Origin: Patella vulgata
Taxonomy: Eukaryota; Mollusca; Gastropoda; Patellidae
NCBI RefSeq assembly: GCF_932274485.2
Contig: NC_065883.2
Location: 61,485,210 to 61,549,209 of the forward strand
DNA: 64,000 bases
Direction of reading: 5' to 3'
The first letter of the stretch is position 1, and each line of letters starts with the position of its first letter. The notes beneath the pieces were generated by a model that saw only the letters and a list, made by a program, of their open reading frames with translations, searched no databases and was not told the DNA's origin. The position numbers and the translations under genes were made by a program. This document shows positions 33,901 through 44,247 of this stretch, piece after piece.

Positions 33901-36213
33901 CGATTCTGCTATTTAAACTTAATTAGCATTTAAAAGTAAAATTACCGATGAAAAAAGCTCGTTTATTTTTTAATATCATTTGACAATTAATTTATGAATG
34001 ACACACGCGATAAAATAATACTAAAGTCTTGTGATTTGACGTGAGATTCGCTGAGGTGTGAACACTTGATTATCGCGAACTGATGGAAACAATGACATCA
34101 CGATTATCCATGTGTGGTATGACCTATTGCAATTAACCGCTTACCTGTTAACGATCGAATTGCAGGTAAAACAACCCTTTAATCGCACATTAAGACATTA
34201 GCGAGCAATATTTCCCTAATAAAATCCACCGCAGATAATATGGAATTAATATTTTTATAGCGATTTTTTTTCGCGGATTCAAATTGTATAACGGCCTTAG
34301 GAAAGCTTTAAGTAGTCATTAGCCGGTCGAGACCCATCTAACTTAATATTTTATGAACTTTGTTGTATTAATTCGCCAAATAGGTGACTTTTATATTCTG
34401 TTGAACGTACAACGGAGACACTTAATTCATGCCGCAGTGCCTTTAATGGCCATTCGCTATTTTTCTATGCTATTATCCATCACATAAGACCCAAGCTGTG
34501 ATAATCAACGTATACAATACCAATAAATAAAAACATATAATAACAATTTACTTGTAAGTGGCCTTTATAGACCGATATAGCGGATGATGGCGGGATCCAT
34601 AATGCGGGACACTAATGTTAAAAGGTAACTATCTCTCTATTATCGCTTTAATTTGGAACCCGCATAAACTTCTATAAATGCTCTATTAGGCTTGTTATTA
34701 TACATTTTCAAATAACACGTATTGTCTGTTCACATATATAACAATACATAAAGACAATTATTATAGTTTCTTTGTTTAGGCGTATACCATAATAAATATA
34801 TTCTCCAAACCCAGTATTTTATCACAGAGGTATAAGCTTGCAAAACTTACCTTTATATGGACATTAGACGGGTCACTATCAGAAGTACATTTGGTCCTAG
34901 TTGATAAACATAAAGCATAGCCCTATGAATAAACTGAAGTCTTAACAATTAACATTTAAATTGATGAACTGGCTATTTTTGGAGGTCTAAGTATTCAGTT
35001 CGTTCTTTGTACTAAATGTATGGAGTTTTTTTATGAGAGAGGGAGAAAGGTCTCTGGAAGAAATTTTAGCATTAAAAAAATGCGCATTTTAAATCCACGA
35101 AAAACCAAGTGGAGGGCGACTCTCATCAGAACTGACAAATGCGAATTTAGATATTTTTGTCTTAGAATTTCTATTCTTGCAAAGAAACAGTGCAACTGTC
35201 ATTATAAAGGTGTATTTATAGTCGTTTCTGCAAAAGAAGGGTGCAGCTCTTCAGCACAATCCAGTAAAGTAGTACAAAATAATTAAAATTTACTTGTCAT
35301 TTGATTTTCTTTTTTTACCATCGAAAATGTACCATTATGCAACTTTATTACTAAAATGGGTATACAAGAATTAAAATATTTAGATTTTCTTGTGATGTTC
35401 ATATGGGAATGAAATGCTGCAATTATTGAACCCATGGGAACATAATGATGAAGGATCCCATCAAATCAGTACGGAAGATATACACATTTTTTACACTATG
35501 TAGATTGGAGATATATAGTACCACTATAATATTATATGTATTTATAAATACTGACCAAAAGAACGTTAATGGAACATTTCTTCGTGTTAGTTCGCACTAA
35601 CAACGATCTTTACTGTAATTCCTACCAATAGTAAGTCTGTTGCCAAACCACATTTAGATAAACCTAATGGCCATTTAGCGATCATAAAATACAAATTTTA
35701 TACTCTGTATCTACCATGTTAGATTTAGTATATTCTGATTTGAATGTTGACATCTCGTAAATTAAGTATTTATTTACTACCTATCTTACATACTATCTAT
35801 TTATACTAGTTAACAGCAATCACCAAGACACCTAACTCAGAATCCTTTACTGTACCATCGTCCCTCCACATCAATCACGCTGGATATTTACAATATAACC
35901 AAGCGCTAGGACCAACTGTACATCATTTAATATGCTCGCATTTTATTATGGAGGTATAATGTCGTCACTTGCGTCCACCACTCGTTGAAGATTTCTGAAA
36001 TGAGATTCTTCATTGTGTACGAGTGTTTCATGTAGTAGAATGCTACAGACAATGCTACATTCTTCTGAAGGTGATACAAGATAGATATCATAAATGAAAC
36101 ATTCTCCACCACTTAATCAAAATCAAAGAAAATCTCTATCGAGGGATAGTTTCCTCTTTTATATTTTGACTTTAAAGCTTGTGAACAGTATACATAGCAT
36201 TTTCATAGATTGT
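30986..36213. other. Repeat-poor unique sequence of 5.2 kb
   Basis: No SINE or MITE copy occurs here. A less AT-rich patch at about 31,650-32,400 and another at 33,990-34,220 stand out from the AT-rich surroundings. No gene could be built. An 88-codon + strand frame at 35,020-35,286 is Lys/Arg/Cys-rich and outside any repeat I recognise, but has no family signature. Confidence 0.5.
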
Positions 36214-36225
36214 TTGACAAAATAA

Positions 36226-36502
36226 GGGGGTGGGGGGTGGAAGTGGATGTCCGAATGGTTGCACGTGCGGGCTGGTTGTCATTGAGTTAAATGGCGTGGT
36301 TTCGATCTACCGGTTGTACGTGACAAGGCGTAGGGTCGCTTGTCCAACCTCATGGATTTTCTTCGGGCCCCCCCCCCACTGCTAAAACCCCTACGCGCAA
36401 GCGAATTATTGAAATAAAATTGAACCATATGTTAGTCCTGAAATGACCTGGTTTGTGTCGAGTGGACGTTAAACTCAATTTTTCTCTCTCTCTCTCTCTC
36501 TC
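36226..36502 (+). mobile_element. SINE-B copy 7 with target duplication
   Basis: In order: a G-rich leader at 36,226-36,240, a head with GTCCGAATGGTTGCACG, the B-box GGTTTCGATCTACC, a body with a C run replacing the TCCTCCGGTTTCCTCCC block, and a (CT)n tail. TTGACAAAATAA at 36,214-36,225 and TTGAAAAAATAA at 36,503-36,514 match at 11 of 12. Confidence 0.92.
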
Positions 36503-36514
36503 TTGAAAAAATAA

Positions 36515-38185
36515 ACCGTAAATGAGAAAGGAAAATAAATTACTTAAATACAATTCAACTTTTTAGTTACCATGAAGTCAAATGGAAAAAAAAACCAAAT
36601 AAATGGCTTGCAGATCCCTTCCCGCGTACAAGCAATGTGATTTGACAATGGATTTAAACACAAAAACATATTCAAGCTAATTTATATATCCAAGTTTGCT
36701 TCAAATGCCCTTCAAAACCTTTCAACTCGAAGAAAAACTACTCGAAGATTTTATTGGGGGAGCATCCATTGTTAGCTTGTATTTGTCGTTAGTCGGTGTC
36801 CATCAAGGTAAAATGGACTTTGCATTCAGATTGTATATGATATATGTAACTTTAAATCCAATTTAAAAACGGTACACGCTAGAATGCTCTGAATGCGTTA
36901 CCAGTAGACATGTCTGACAGCCTTTAAACCTAAGTACTATTAAAGATACATTGATATACCTGGAACTATGTATAATGACATTTGAAAACCCAAGACGTCT
37001 GTCGTATAAACAATATTTTTAAGGTTATATGTAAAAACAACTTGCAAAGGTTATCAGGAACAACAGAAATTCGATTAACGACAATTTTTGAACCACACGA
37101 AAGAAACATAAATAAAGAAAGGAATCTAAGAGCCAACGAATTGCCAACTATATACTACCGCGTTTTGATCTGTGTACAAAAAATAAACCAGGAGATAAAA
37201 AGAAACGAAATAAACATTGTTTTATTGGTCATCATTTGTTTTCTATCTCCAACTCTTTAATTTTCAGAAATGCTTAGCATGAATGGAAGTCGACTGGAAC
37301 ATTAACCTCCGATGTAGACTTAGGCTTGATCTATCGGCACTAAAACGCCAGCTTATAGCTTTAATAGGCAATTTAGGACCACGCAAATTGCCGCTAAAAC
37401 GTTGCACGGTGATTCGTTACTAGTAACTCATAGCCTAGATATAGTTTATAGCAGAGTTTAAATCCAGCTACAAGAAAAAGTTCTTATCACGTGTAAGTAA
37501 TCGGTGGTACATCTCCAAAACCCCACAACCACTTGCTGCAGACAATCTATGAGAATCATTAAGTATAGGATAGTATTCAATCCATTTCCTATCATTTCTT
37601 ATTAAACTGTGAAACTGCTCGTGGCTATTAGCTTTACTTCTACAAAGTGGTACGAGTATGACCTCTTGAAATCCCAAAACTATACTGCAGTTCCAATAAA
37701 TTGTAAGTGGTGACGATTAACCCTGTATAAGGCAGTGTATGTTAACTGTTTCTAGAAAACATGATACAGCGAACAAGTGGTGTGTTCGGATCGTGTATTA
37801 CCTATGCATGTGGGTTGGAGGGCATAGGCGTACAAACCAGGTGTGTGTGTGGGGGGGGGGGGGGCAGGGGATCTCCTGCCCCACTAACTTTTGGGCAATC
37901 TGACTCTTCGGGTAAAAGGGTAAAGTGAAAACAAAATTTATCTAGTTAGCAACATAAAGTGTCCGGAATCTATTAAAACACTTATTTTACTTTTCTTTTA
38001 ATTGAATACCACGAATTTGCACTGAATTGACTCTGGAACCACTCTGCTTTGTGCGACATTTTTCGGGCATCGATTATTATTTGTAAATGCTGGGGCAGCA
38101 ACAGTCCGATTGGGTGGTTGGAATTCAGATCGGCATAGAGTGGGATTTCGGTTGCAAAACGATTGAAAAACGTCGAAGGTCTTAT
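36515..38185. other. Unique spacer with one unrecognised open frame
   Basis: A minus-strand frame of 77 codons at 37,982-38,215 has mixed, protein-like composition but no domain I recognise. A GT-run plus G-run sits at 37,842-37,866. Nothing else was recognised. Confidence 0.4.
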
Positions 38186-38187
38186 CT

Positions 38188-38292
38188 TACGGGCCAGAAT
38201 AGTAGATAAACGCATTTTCAGCCTAATGTAGGCTATACATTGAAGTTGGAGTAGTCACGGGCTGGAATAGCAGGCAAATGCGTTTGCAGCTG
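38188..38292. repeat. Short direct repeat, about 34 bp, spaced 71 bp
   Basis: ACGGGCCAGAATAGTAG at 38,188 and ACGGGCTGGAATAGCAG at 38,259 both continue into a matching (A)AACGCATTTTCAGC / AATGCGTTTGCAGC segment. Confidence 0.65.
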
Positions 38293-38316
38293 TTAAATTT
38301 TCTAAATTTCACGGGC

Positions 38317-38435
38317 GTCAAATTTTCCAATATTTTTACTGTTTTAACAGTTTTTTTTGGTGGGGGGCCGGGTTTCAAATTTTCCAATATTTTTATTATT
38401 ATTATTTATTTTTTTTTGGTGGGGGGGGGGGGTAG
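38317..38435. repeat. Duplicated segment with T- and G-runs
   Basis: CAAATTTTCCAATATTTTTA occurs twice, and each copy is followed by a T-run and then GGTGGGGGG. The second G-run is about 13 long. Confidence 0.8.
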
Positions 38436-38509
38436 ACGGTAAGTCCCGTTGTTACCCGAAATTTTTTCGGATATTTCAGGTTCTGCCTCCCTAACATATA
38501 TCGGGCCCG

Positions 38510-38535
38510 TAACCCTAACCCTATCCTAACCCTAG
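38510..38535 (-). repeat. Interstitial telomere-type repeat
   Basis: The + strand reads TAACCCTAACCCTA, TCCTAACCCTAG, about four CCCTAA units with one imperfect. TTAGGG is the usual molluscan telomere unit. Confidence 0.75.
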
Positions 38536-39070
38536 TCTCTGTGTACCCCGACACGACATAGTTTTTGTTAAATAGACTTTAAACCCATTGTTGTTCCTTG
38601 CCTTCATTCCCAGATCAAATCAAAACGATGGGTACGGTATCCAACATTAGAATGATAAAACAAACAATATTTTGAACCCAACCTCTAATTTCCTACCTAC
38701 AACCTTTGCTGGTTCCACAATCGCCAGTCCCACGTCTAACACATGCGAACGGGCTTGCACAATCCCGAATTAGGTAATAGAACAAACAGTTTCACAATAA
38801 TAATAATAAGGTCTACGCTCACAGTCTCAACTAATCTTTTCTAATTCAATTTGCGACCTTTAGTTTTACATTCGCGTAAGCAATTAGTTTATACGTGTCA
38901 AGACTGTTTAAATAGAGTGACCATCTATTGATCCAACTCGAACAGGTCGACCGAGGTGGATGGGATGGAGTGTTGTATTAATATAGTTTATAAGTTTTTA
39001 GGTGATCGGAATTACGTTTTGCATAAGACGATTTAAAAATCTAAAATTGTCGAGCGGTCAAATATTCAAG

Positions 39071-39412
39071 CAATATTTAAAATACAGATCAATATTTCAT
39101 TTCGTTTTCTTATACTTGCGATGGCCTACACAACGTGAAGATATGACCGGTTGTAATGGAAGGTCACGTCAGGGGTCGTAAAACAGCTTTTGATCCTATG
39201 ACGTCACACAATTGATTAACCAATCAGTGTTGATGATTGTAGTTGAATACCCACAGTTCCGTGCTCCGTACGCCAAGAACTCGCCGAAACAGACCGTTGC
39301 ATTGGCTTATCCCTCACTTCAACCAAAACGCCGGTAATATAACAACTCTTCCAGATCCTAGTGTAGTAAAGACAAGTAAAACGAAATAGGACCTGTGTTT
39401 GAATATCCAAAT
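39071..39412 (+). mobile_element. MITE family D, copy 1
   Basis: It matches the copies at 41,612-41,991 (reverse) and 51,008-51,366 along the whole length. Landmarks are AAAATACAGATC, CCTATGACGTCACAC, GATTAACCAATCAG, ACCCACAGTTCCGTGC and ACAACTCTTCCAGATCCTA. The right end is diverged. No coding capacity. Confidence 0.85.
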
Positions 39413-39807
39413 AGTAAGAACCGAAAACAGTAGCATCTTTACAGCAGTGCTAATTTGGATTGCGGTAGAGAATGGGGCAAATATATTTTCGGGGTGGGGG
39501 TTGCTCATGGTTACTACTATTATTGTGAGATAAATATATTTCCTAAATCATATACTATGATTCTGTTCACAATCTACGGGAAATAAAGTTAAAGACTCCC
39601 TGAAACGAGCCCCAAATTATCCAAAGTAAGAGCAATGCCTATACCCAACTGACTGAAAGGCAGGTTATTAAATAAAATTAACATACGTTGACGTGGGATT
39701 TATAGTTCATAGCAACTGTGATAGGCAATTAGCGGCTGTAGGCATATGATGGAGCATTTAGAAGAAATATGTCACAATTGAAGGTTGTCCCTTTCGCACA
39801 ATCCACA

Positions 39808-39846
39808 CCCCCCCCCCCCGACCCAACACCCCCCCCCCCCCCCCCG
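39808..39846. repeat. Long C-runs
   Basis: Two runs of 10 or more C are separated by GACCCAACA; the second is about 17 long. The complementary G strand could form a quadruplex. Confidence 0.85.
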
Positions 39847-40038
39847 CCTGTGCCCTCCCCTTATTTTTCTCTTCATTTTTGAAGAAATAAAGATCAAGAA
39901 GGCAACCAATTAGAGAATCTATATGCCCAGCCATACCTAATGAAAATAAACACTATAAAAACATGTTTAATCTGGCCAAAAATGATTGTTCCTTTCCCAA
40001 CTGTTGAAATAAAATGTTAGAAATTTATCAGTCGCATT

Positions 40039-40103
40039 GACAAGGCTGGGTAACGAACCCAGATCTCCGTTTTATAGGTGCTTTGACATTAAACTACCTC
40101 GTC
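40039..40103 (-). tRNA. tRNA-like sequence, degenerate (pseudo-tRNA or SINE head)
   Basis: On the minus strand GACGAGG (40,103-40,097) pairs over all seven positions with CCTTGTC (40,045-40,039), with one G-T. CTGGG-TTCGTTA-CCCAG forms a perfect T arm with a TTCG loop start. A weak four-pair D arm is possible. The anticodon region is about six bases too short for a normal arm, so this is not a working tRNA as read. Outside the acceptor ends, TTATCAGTCG and its inverse flank it at about 40,026-40,034 and 40,110-40,120. An old SINE head is an alternative. Confidence 0.45.
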
Positions 40104-40695
40104 TTTATACGACTGATAATATTATGTAATAAATATATTTATGATGACTGGTGTCGTGCAACAGACAGAATATGTTTTACTCTTTCTATAAAACCCGATC
40201 AACTGGAATGTTCACATAGCTAACAATTATGTATCATTCTACGACATAACTATCATTATTACTTCCAGTCTGAAGCCAACCAATATGGCCATAATACCAT
40301 AATACTGGATTCATAATTTACAATTGTAGCTAACGATAGACCAATATGGAAACGTATGGAAGACCAAATGAGCTCGAAAAGCTGAAATTCCACTATACTC
40401 TTCGTGGAACTCGATCTGCTTGTAAATGTGTACATTTGGTGAGATCACAACCCATAGAAAATAATAATATAGTAACAATAACAGCATACATTTTGAATTT
40501 TGTACCTCTTTGTCAACAAATAACGATGCATACCACGGACACCAACAAACAATACCAAGACAAAAAACAAATTTGTAACATCAAGAATATACCCACCAAA
40601 AAAACAAACAGTAACACATTGAACAAATAACATGTTTATTAAAACGGCTGAACCGCCTCAATGATTAAGATTTCTGGAAAAATACCAGTACTTAA

Positions 40696-41057
40696 ATGGA
40701 CATGATGTAAGATTTCGATAAAGAACTGGAAGTTCTTGCTATGATATGTCAAAAGTAGATAATGCAAAGCGAATATAGTGAAAATTTCACTCAAATTACT
40801 TTATTTGGAGCAAATTTATCAATGGTTGTAGTTTTGAGAAGATGTGTGCATCCGTACTGGTCTTCTGAGTCTCAGTCTCGCTTCTCCATTTTTTTAAACC
40901 GTTCTAATCTACTTAAAATTGGAGGCATCCGATAACACCGAGAGTTGATTATGGTCATGTTAATAAATGTCTAATTAATAATTTATATAATATTTAAGGC
41001 CTAAAGAAAGACCTGCAGACCTGCAATAGGGAAATTTAGCTCTTGCATAATGCCCGT
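40696..41057 (-). mobile_element. TTAA-flanked MITE, family C, copy 5
   Basis: About 362 bp between TTAA at 40,692-40,695 and 41,058-41,061. It reads in reverse, ending in TTTAGCTCTTGCATAATG. It carries the GAGAGTTGATTATGGTCATG block and a small duplication AGACCTGC near the head. Confidence 0.9.
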
Positions 41058-41235
41058 TTAACAAATATATTATTTTAAATTGTTTCAGTGGCATTTAGCA
41101 ATTCAGTAGAAATACATAGGTCACAAATCTATGGTTCCTTCTAGGTAATTAGAAGGGTATCTCTGGTTGGTCGGCATAAAGTATAGTTTTTACATGTTTA
41201 TATTGTGTTATTACATTTTATATATGATCACTACT

Positions 41236-41270
41236 TGATGAAGACTAGAGAAGACTAGTCGAAACGTCGC
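41236..41270 (+). other. Hammerhead-like inverted repeat with GAAACGTC motif
   Basis: CTTGATGAA is followed by GACTAG, a six-base loop and CTAGTC, then GAAACGTC. The order resembles a hammerhead ribozyme core (CUGAUGA, stem II, GAAA). The same arrangement is known from terminal repeats of Penelope-like retroelements. The core is imperfect: the first C of CUGAUGA is offset by an extra T and an extra A precedes the stem. No flanking element body was recognised. Confidence 0.4.
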
Positions 41271-41529
41271 TCAGTAACAAACAGTAATTGTCCTCTGTGT
41301 ATATTGTTTAAATGTTGGTTTTTTTTTCAGAATGATAAAAAGAACTGATAGACTGCTAAAATACTAAACAGGTATAGAGCTTTAAGGAGGATATTCATAA
41401 ACATGCTGTTAAATAGACTAACAAGTTTGAAGCCAGTTCTTGTGCATATATTAAGCGTAATCCTCAAGTATAAACACCAATATTAAAAATATATTCTGCA
41501 ATTGTCTCTTAAACCCCCCCGATACCAAA

Positions 41530-42119
41530 GTGAAATGTTTAACGTCCTACTGATCTGCACCGACTGGGCTAATGAAGACGGGCATAAGCCAAACAGTGTG
41601 CCATAAGGGATCAATCTGATTAGAACACAGATCCTATTTCGTTTTTTTTTTGTTATAGTTCAAAATTTCGTTTTACTTGTCTTTACTACACTAGGATCTG
41701 GAAGAGTTGTTATATAACCTGCGTTCTAGTTCAGAAGTTGATGTGAGGGATAAGCCAACGAAACGGTTTGTTGCAGCGGGTTCTTGGCGTGCGATGCACG
41801 GAACTGTGGGTATCCTACTAGAAACATAAAGGCTGATCGGTTGATCAAATGTCTGACGTCATAGAGTCAAAAGCAGCTCGTATGACCCTGACGCGACCTC
41901 CCACTACAAATGGTCAGATCTTCATGTAGTAGAGGCCATCGAAAGTATAAAAAAACGAAACAAAATATAGATCTATATTTTAATCAGAGTGATATATTTC
42001 CCGGGCAGCGGAACTACGGTCTACTCTTTTTATTTCGAATTCCATCTGTCAGGGATTCTTTTACGTGCACGCTAATGTGTACGCGGGGCCTCGGCTGTTT
42101 GTCCCATCTGAACGACTAC
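41530..42119 (-). mobile_element. SINE-A copy split by a family D MITE
   Basis: SINE-A tail and body occupy 41,530-41,611 and continue at 41,992-42,119 up to ATCTGAACGACTACC. The 5' part with the tRNA head is missing. The interruption is exactly one family D element. Confidence 0.9.
41612..41991 (-). mobile_element. MITE family D, copy 2, nested in SINE-A
   Basis: The ends CAATCTGATTAGAACACAG and TATTTTAATCAGAGTG are inverted repeats of about 22 bp. The body is the reverse complement of the 51,008-51,366 copy. A clear target duplication is not readable here. Confidence 0.9.
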
Positions 42120-43422
42120 CAATGCCAACGTACGATATGTAACTGTACGGTTTTAAATTGGTATTTCAAACCAAGCGAGGTTTCGTTTTAAATAAAAAAA
42201 CAGAGAAAAAAAAAGAAATAATCCATTTTATGTCATCAGAATAATATACTGCTTACAGCAACAAGAAAATTGAAAATGTAAATATTTGATTTGAACATTT
42301 GATGGTGTTCTTGTAATGTATTAAAACAATAAGGTAGATTTTTGCTTCTTAAAATAATGAATGGGTGAAATGTCAAAAGGGGGCTGTTATTCTATTAAGC
42401 CTAACTTCTTTTATTTCCATTATTACATCGACGAGCTACCGGGCCAGAAAGACAGTAGATCTCGATCAGACTGCTCAATCTCTGTTAAGACGCGATTAAT
42501 TGACGAAACCGTATGATTTAAATATCATTTAAACTAACTTTAATATTTATGTACCCGTCAGACAAAAATCCAATTTCAGAAAAACCTTTGATCTTGGAAG
42601 AGAAACGTTGCTTGCTCCTGTCTGACTTAAGCCAGAGAAAGATATGCATTAACTTTTATGACCCTTGTTTTTAAATTCACGGTCTGACTGCGTGAAGAAA
42701 GTCATTTCAAAAAGTGATTATTTTCCCCCCAATTTTCCAATATGTGAATCCAATATTTCTTGAGCGTATAATGAATCTTTCTTTACCAGGCTAGAATACA
42801 ACCTCATATTGATATCCCTTTTTTGTTTTCTATTAAAAACCATTTGACGTGAAATACCTTTTAAATGTTCAATGGAGAATTCGCTTGTCTGTTAACATCA
42901 CGTGCATCTATACCCACGTGCATTGCGCGAGGAGCGTTCAAATGATGACATGAGCAAGCTAATGATTATTGTTCATTACACCATAAATAAAACCACAATT
43001 TTACGATCCTTTTGCACGAACGACTTGAGTTTTCCTATCGATGTTTAATATGAAGCCTTTATCCATATTCAACGACCATGTACATGTGCGGGCATGCATG
43101 TGCATTGAATACGGTCAGGCCACAAGATGTATAGATTCGAGCCGATACCAATATCAAAGTCATCGATAAATCATAATTGTTAGTGGAAAAAATATGTTCG
43201 GAGTATTTAAGAATTTTCAGGGTATAAATTGAAGTTTTTTTATAGTCCAGATTACAAGCAATAAAACATAAGGTGTGCAATCTGTCAGTAAAACCATTAT
43301 GTCTTAGGGAAGTTTATCTCCATTGTCTCATACCTCGGCATATCACATTAAATCTGACTTACTGCAACCAAACTATGTTCTGATCTGTTGGTGCAAAAGT
43401 ACATTTAACACACATCCCTTTA
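42120..43422. other. Unique spacer, no gene seen
   Basis: No repeat family was recognised. The patch at 42,420-42,500 and the one near 42,890-42,960 (CACGTGCATCTATACCCACGTG) are less AT-rich. The latter holds two CACGTG E-box palindromes 16 bp apart. Confidence 0.45.
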
Positions 43423-43426
43423 TTAA

Positions 43427-44062
43427 AGGGACCTTATGGAAGATTAGAGAAATGAAATGAAATGGAGTTTAACGTCCTGCTGTTCTGCTCCTAAACTGGG
43501 CTAATGAAGACGGGCATACGTCATACAGTGTGCTATGGGGGAAATTTTGCCCGGACAGCGGCGCTACGGCCTACTCTTATATCGAATTCCAACTGCCAAG
43601 GGATCTTTTACGGGCGCGCCAATATGTACACGGGATCTCGGTTTTTCGTCCCATCCGAACGACTAGACAGTTGTCCTTGTCAGGCCCTCCATCCTGCATC
43701 ACTGACATTGGGAACCACGCCGGGATTAGATAAAGGGTTGACAGTTCTCGCTATAATAGTTAAAGAATAGATAACGTAAATAGAATATGCTGAAAATGTC
43801 AGTCAAATTGCTCCACTCTGAGCAGAAATATTAGCTTTTGAATTTTCTGCTAGCCTCAAAGATCATTACTTAAGTCGACACAATAAAAAACAAAGTCCCG
43901 ATTATCCATTTTTACGTTTAATTATTTTTCAAAAAATGTATTCCAATCCGCTAAATATCGCAGGCTAGCGATGGCATTGAGAGTTGATTATGGTCTGGAT
44001 ATGTTAAATAATGTCTAATTAAGACCCGCAATAGGCAGATTTAGCTCTTGCATCATGTATAT
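43427..44062 (-). mobile_element. TTAA-flanked MITE, family C, copy 6, containing a nested SINE-A
   Basis: It begins after TTAA 43,423-43,426 with GGGACCTTATGGAAGATTAGA and ends before TTAA 44,063-44,066 with the reversed head. Without the SINE it is about 354 bp. The family C sequence resumes at 43,724 with GATTAGATAAAGGG. Confidence 0.9.
43449..43723 (-). mobile_element. SINE-A copy, 5'-truncated, nested in family C
   Basis: It runs from the tail repeat GAAATGAAATGAAATGG back to CCACGCCGG. GATTAGA at 43,442-43,448 and 43,724-43,730 is the short target duplication. Nearly identical to the 25,611 copy over its length. Confidence 0.92.
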
Positions 44063-44202
44063 TTAACAAACCTTGGGTCATTATGAAGTTGGTACTCAGT
44101 TAACCAAAATAATTTTGTTTTGTGATTATTTAAATCATACCCTCCTTACTTACTGTTTAAATAATTTAAAAACTTTGTACCCCCGCCTTAGGAAATCGAA
44201 AT

Positions 44203-44247
44203 GAAATGAAATGGGGATTATCGTCTTACTCTTCTGCTCCGACTCCT
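44203..44247 (-). mobile_element. SINE-A tail fragment
   Basis: Only the 3' end is present: GAAATGAAATGGGGATTATC followed by TTACTCTTCTGCTCCGACTC. This is a very short 5'-truncated insertion. Confidence 0.7.

Noticed and set aside
35020-35286. 88-codon Lys/Arg/Cys-rich + strand frame
   Set aside because: The Cys spacing fits no finger or toxin pattern I know, and the frame sits in AT-rich unique DNA.
37982-38215. 77-codon minus-strand frame with protein-like composition
   Set aside because: No recognisable domain and no splice or start support. A short direct repeat overlaps its start. A profile search would settle it.
39061-39410. AATATTCAA and AATATCCAA as target duplication of family D copy 1
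   Set aside because: Accepting it would place the right end before the expected inverted repeat; the right end is too diverged to decide.
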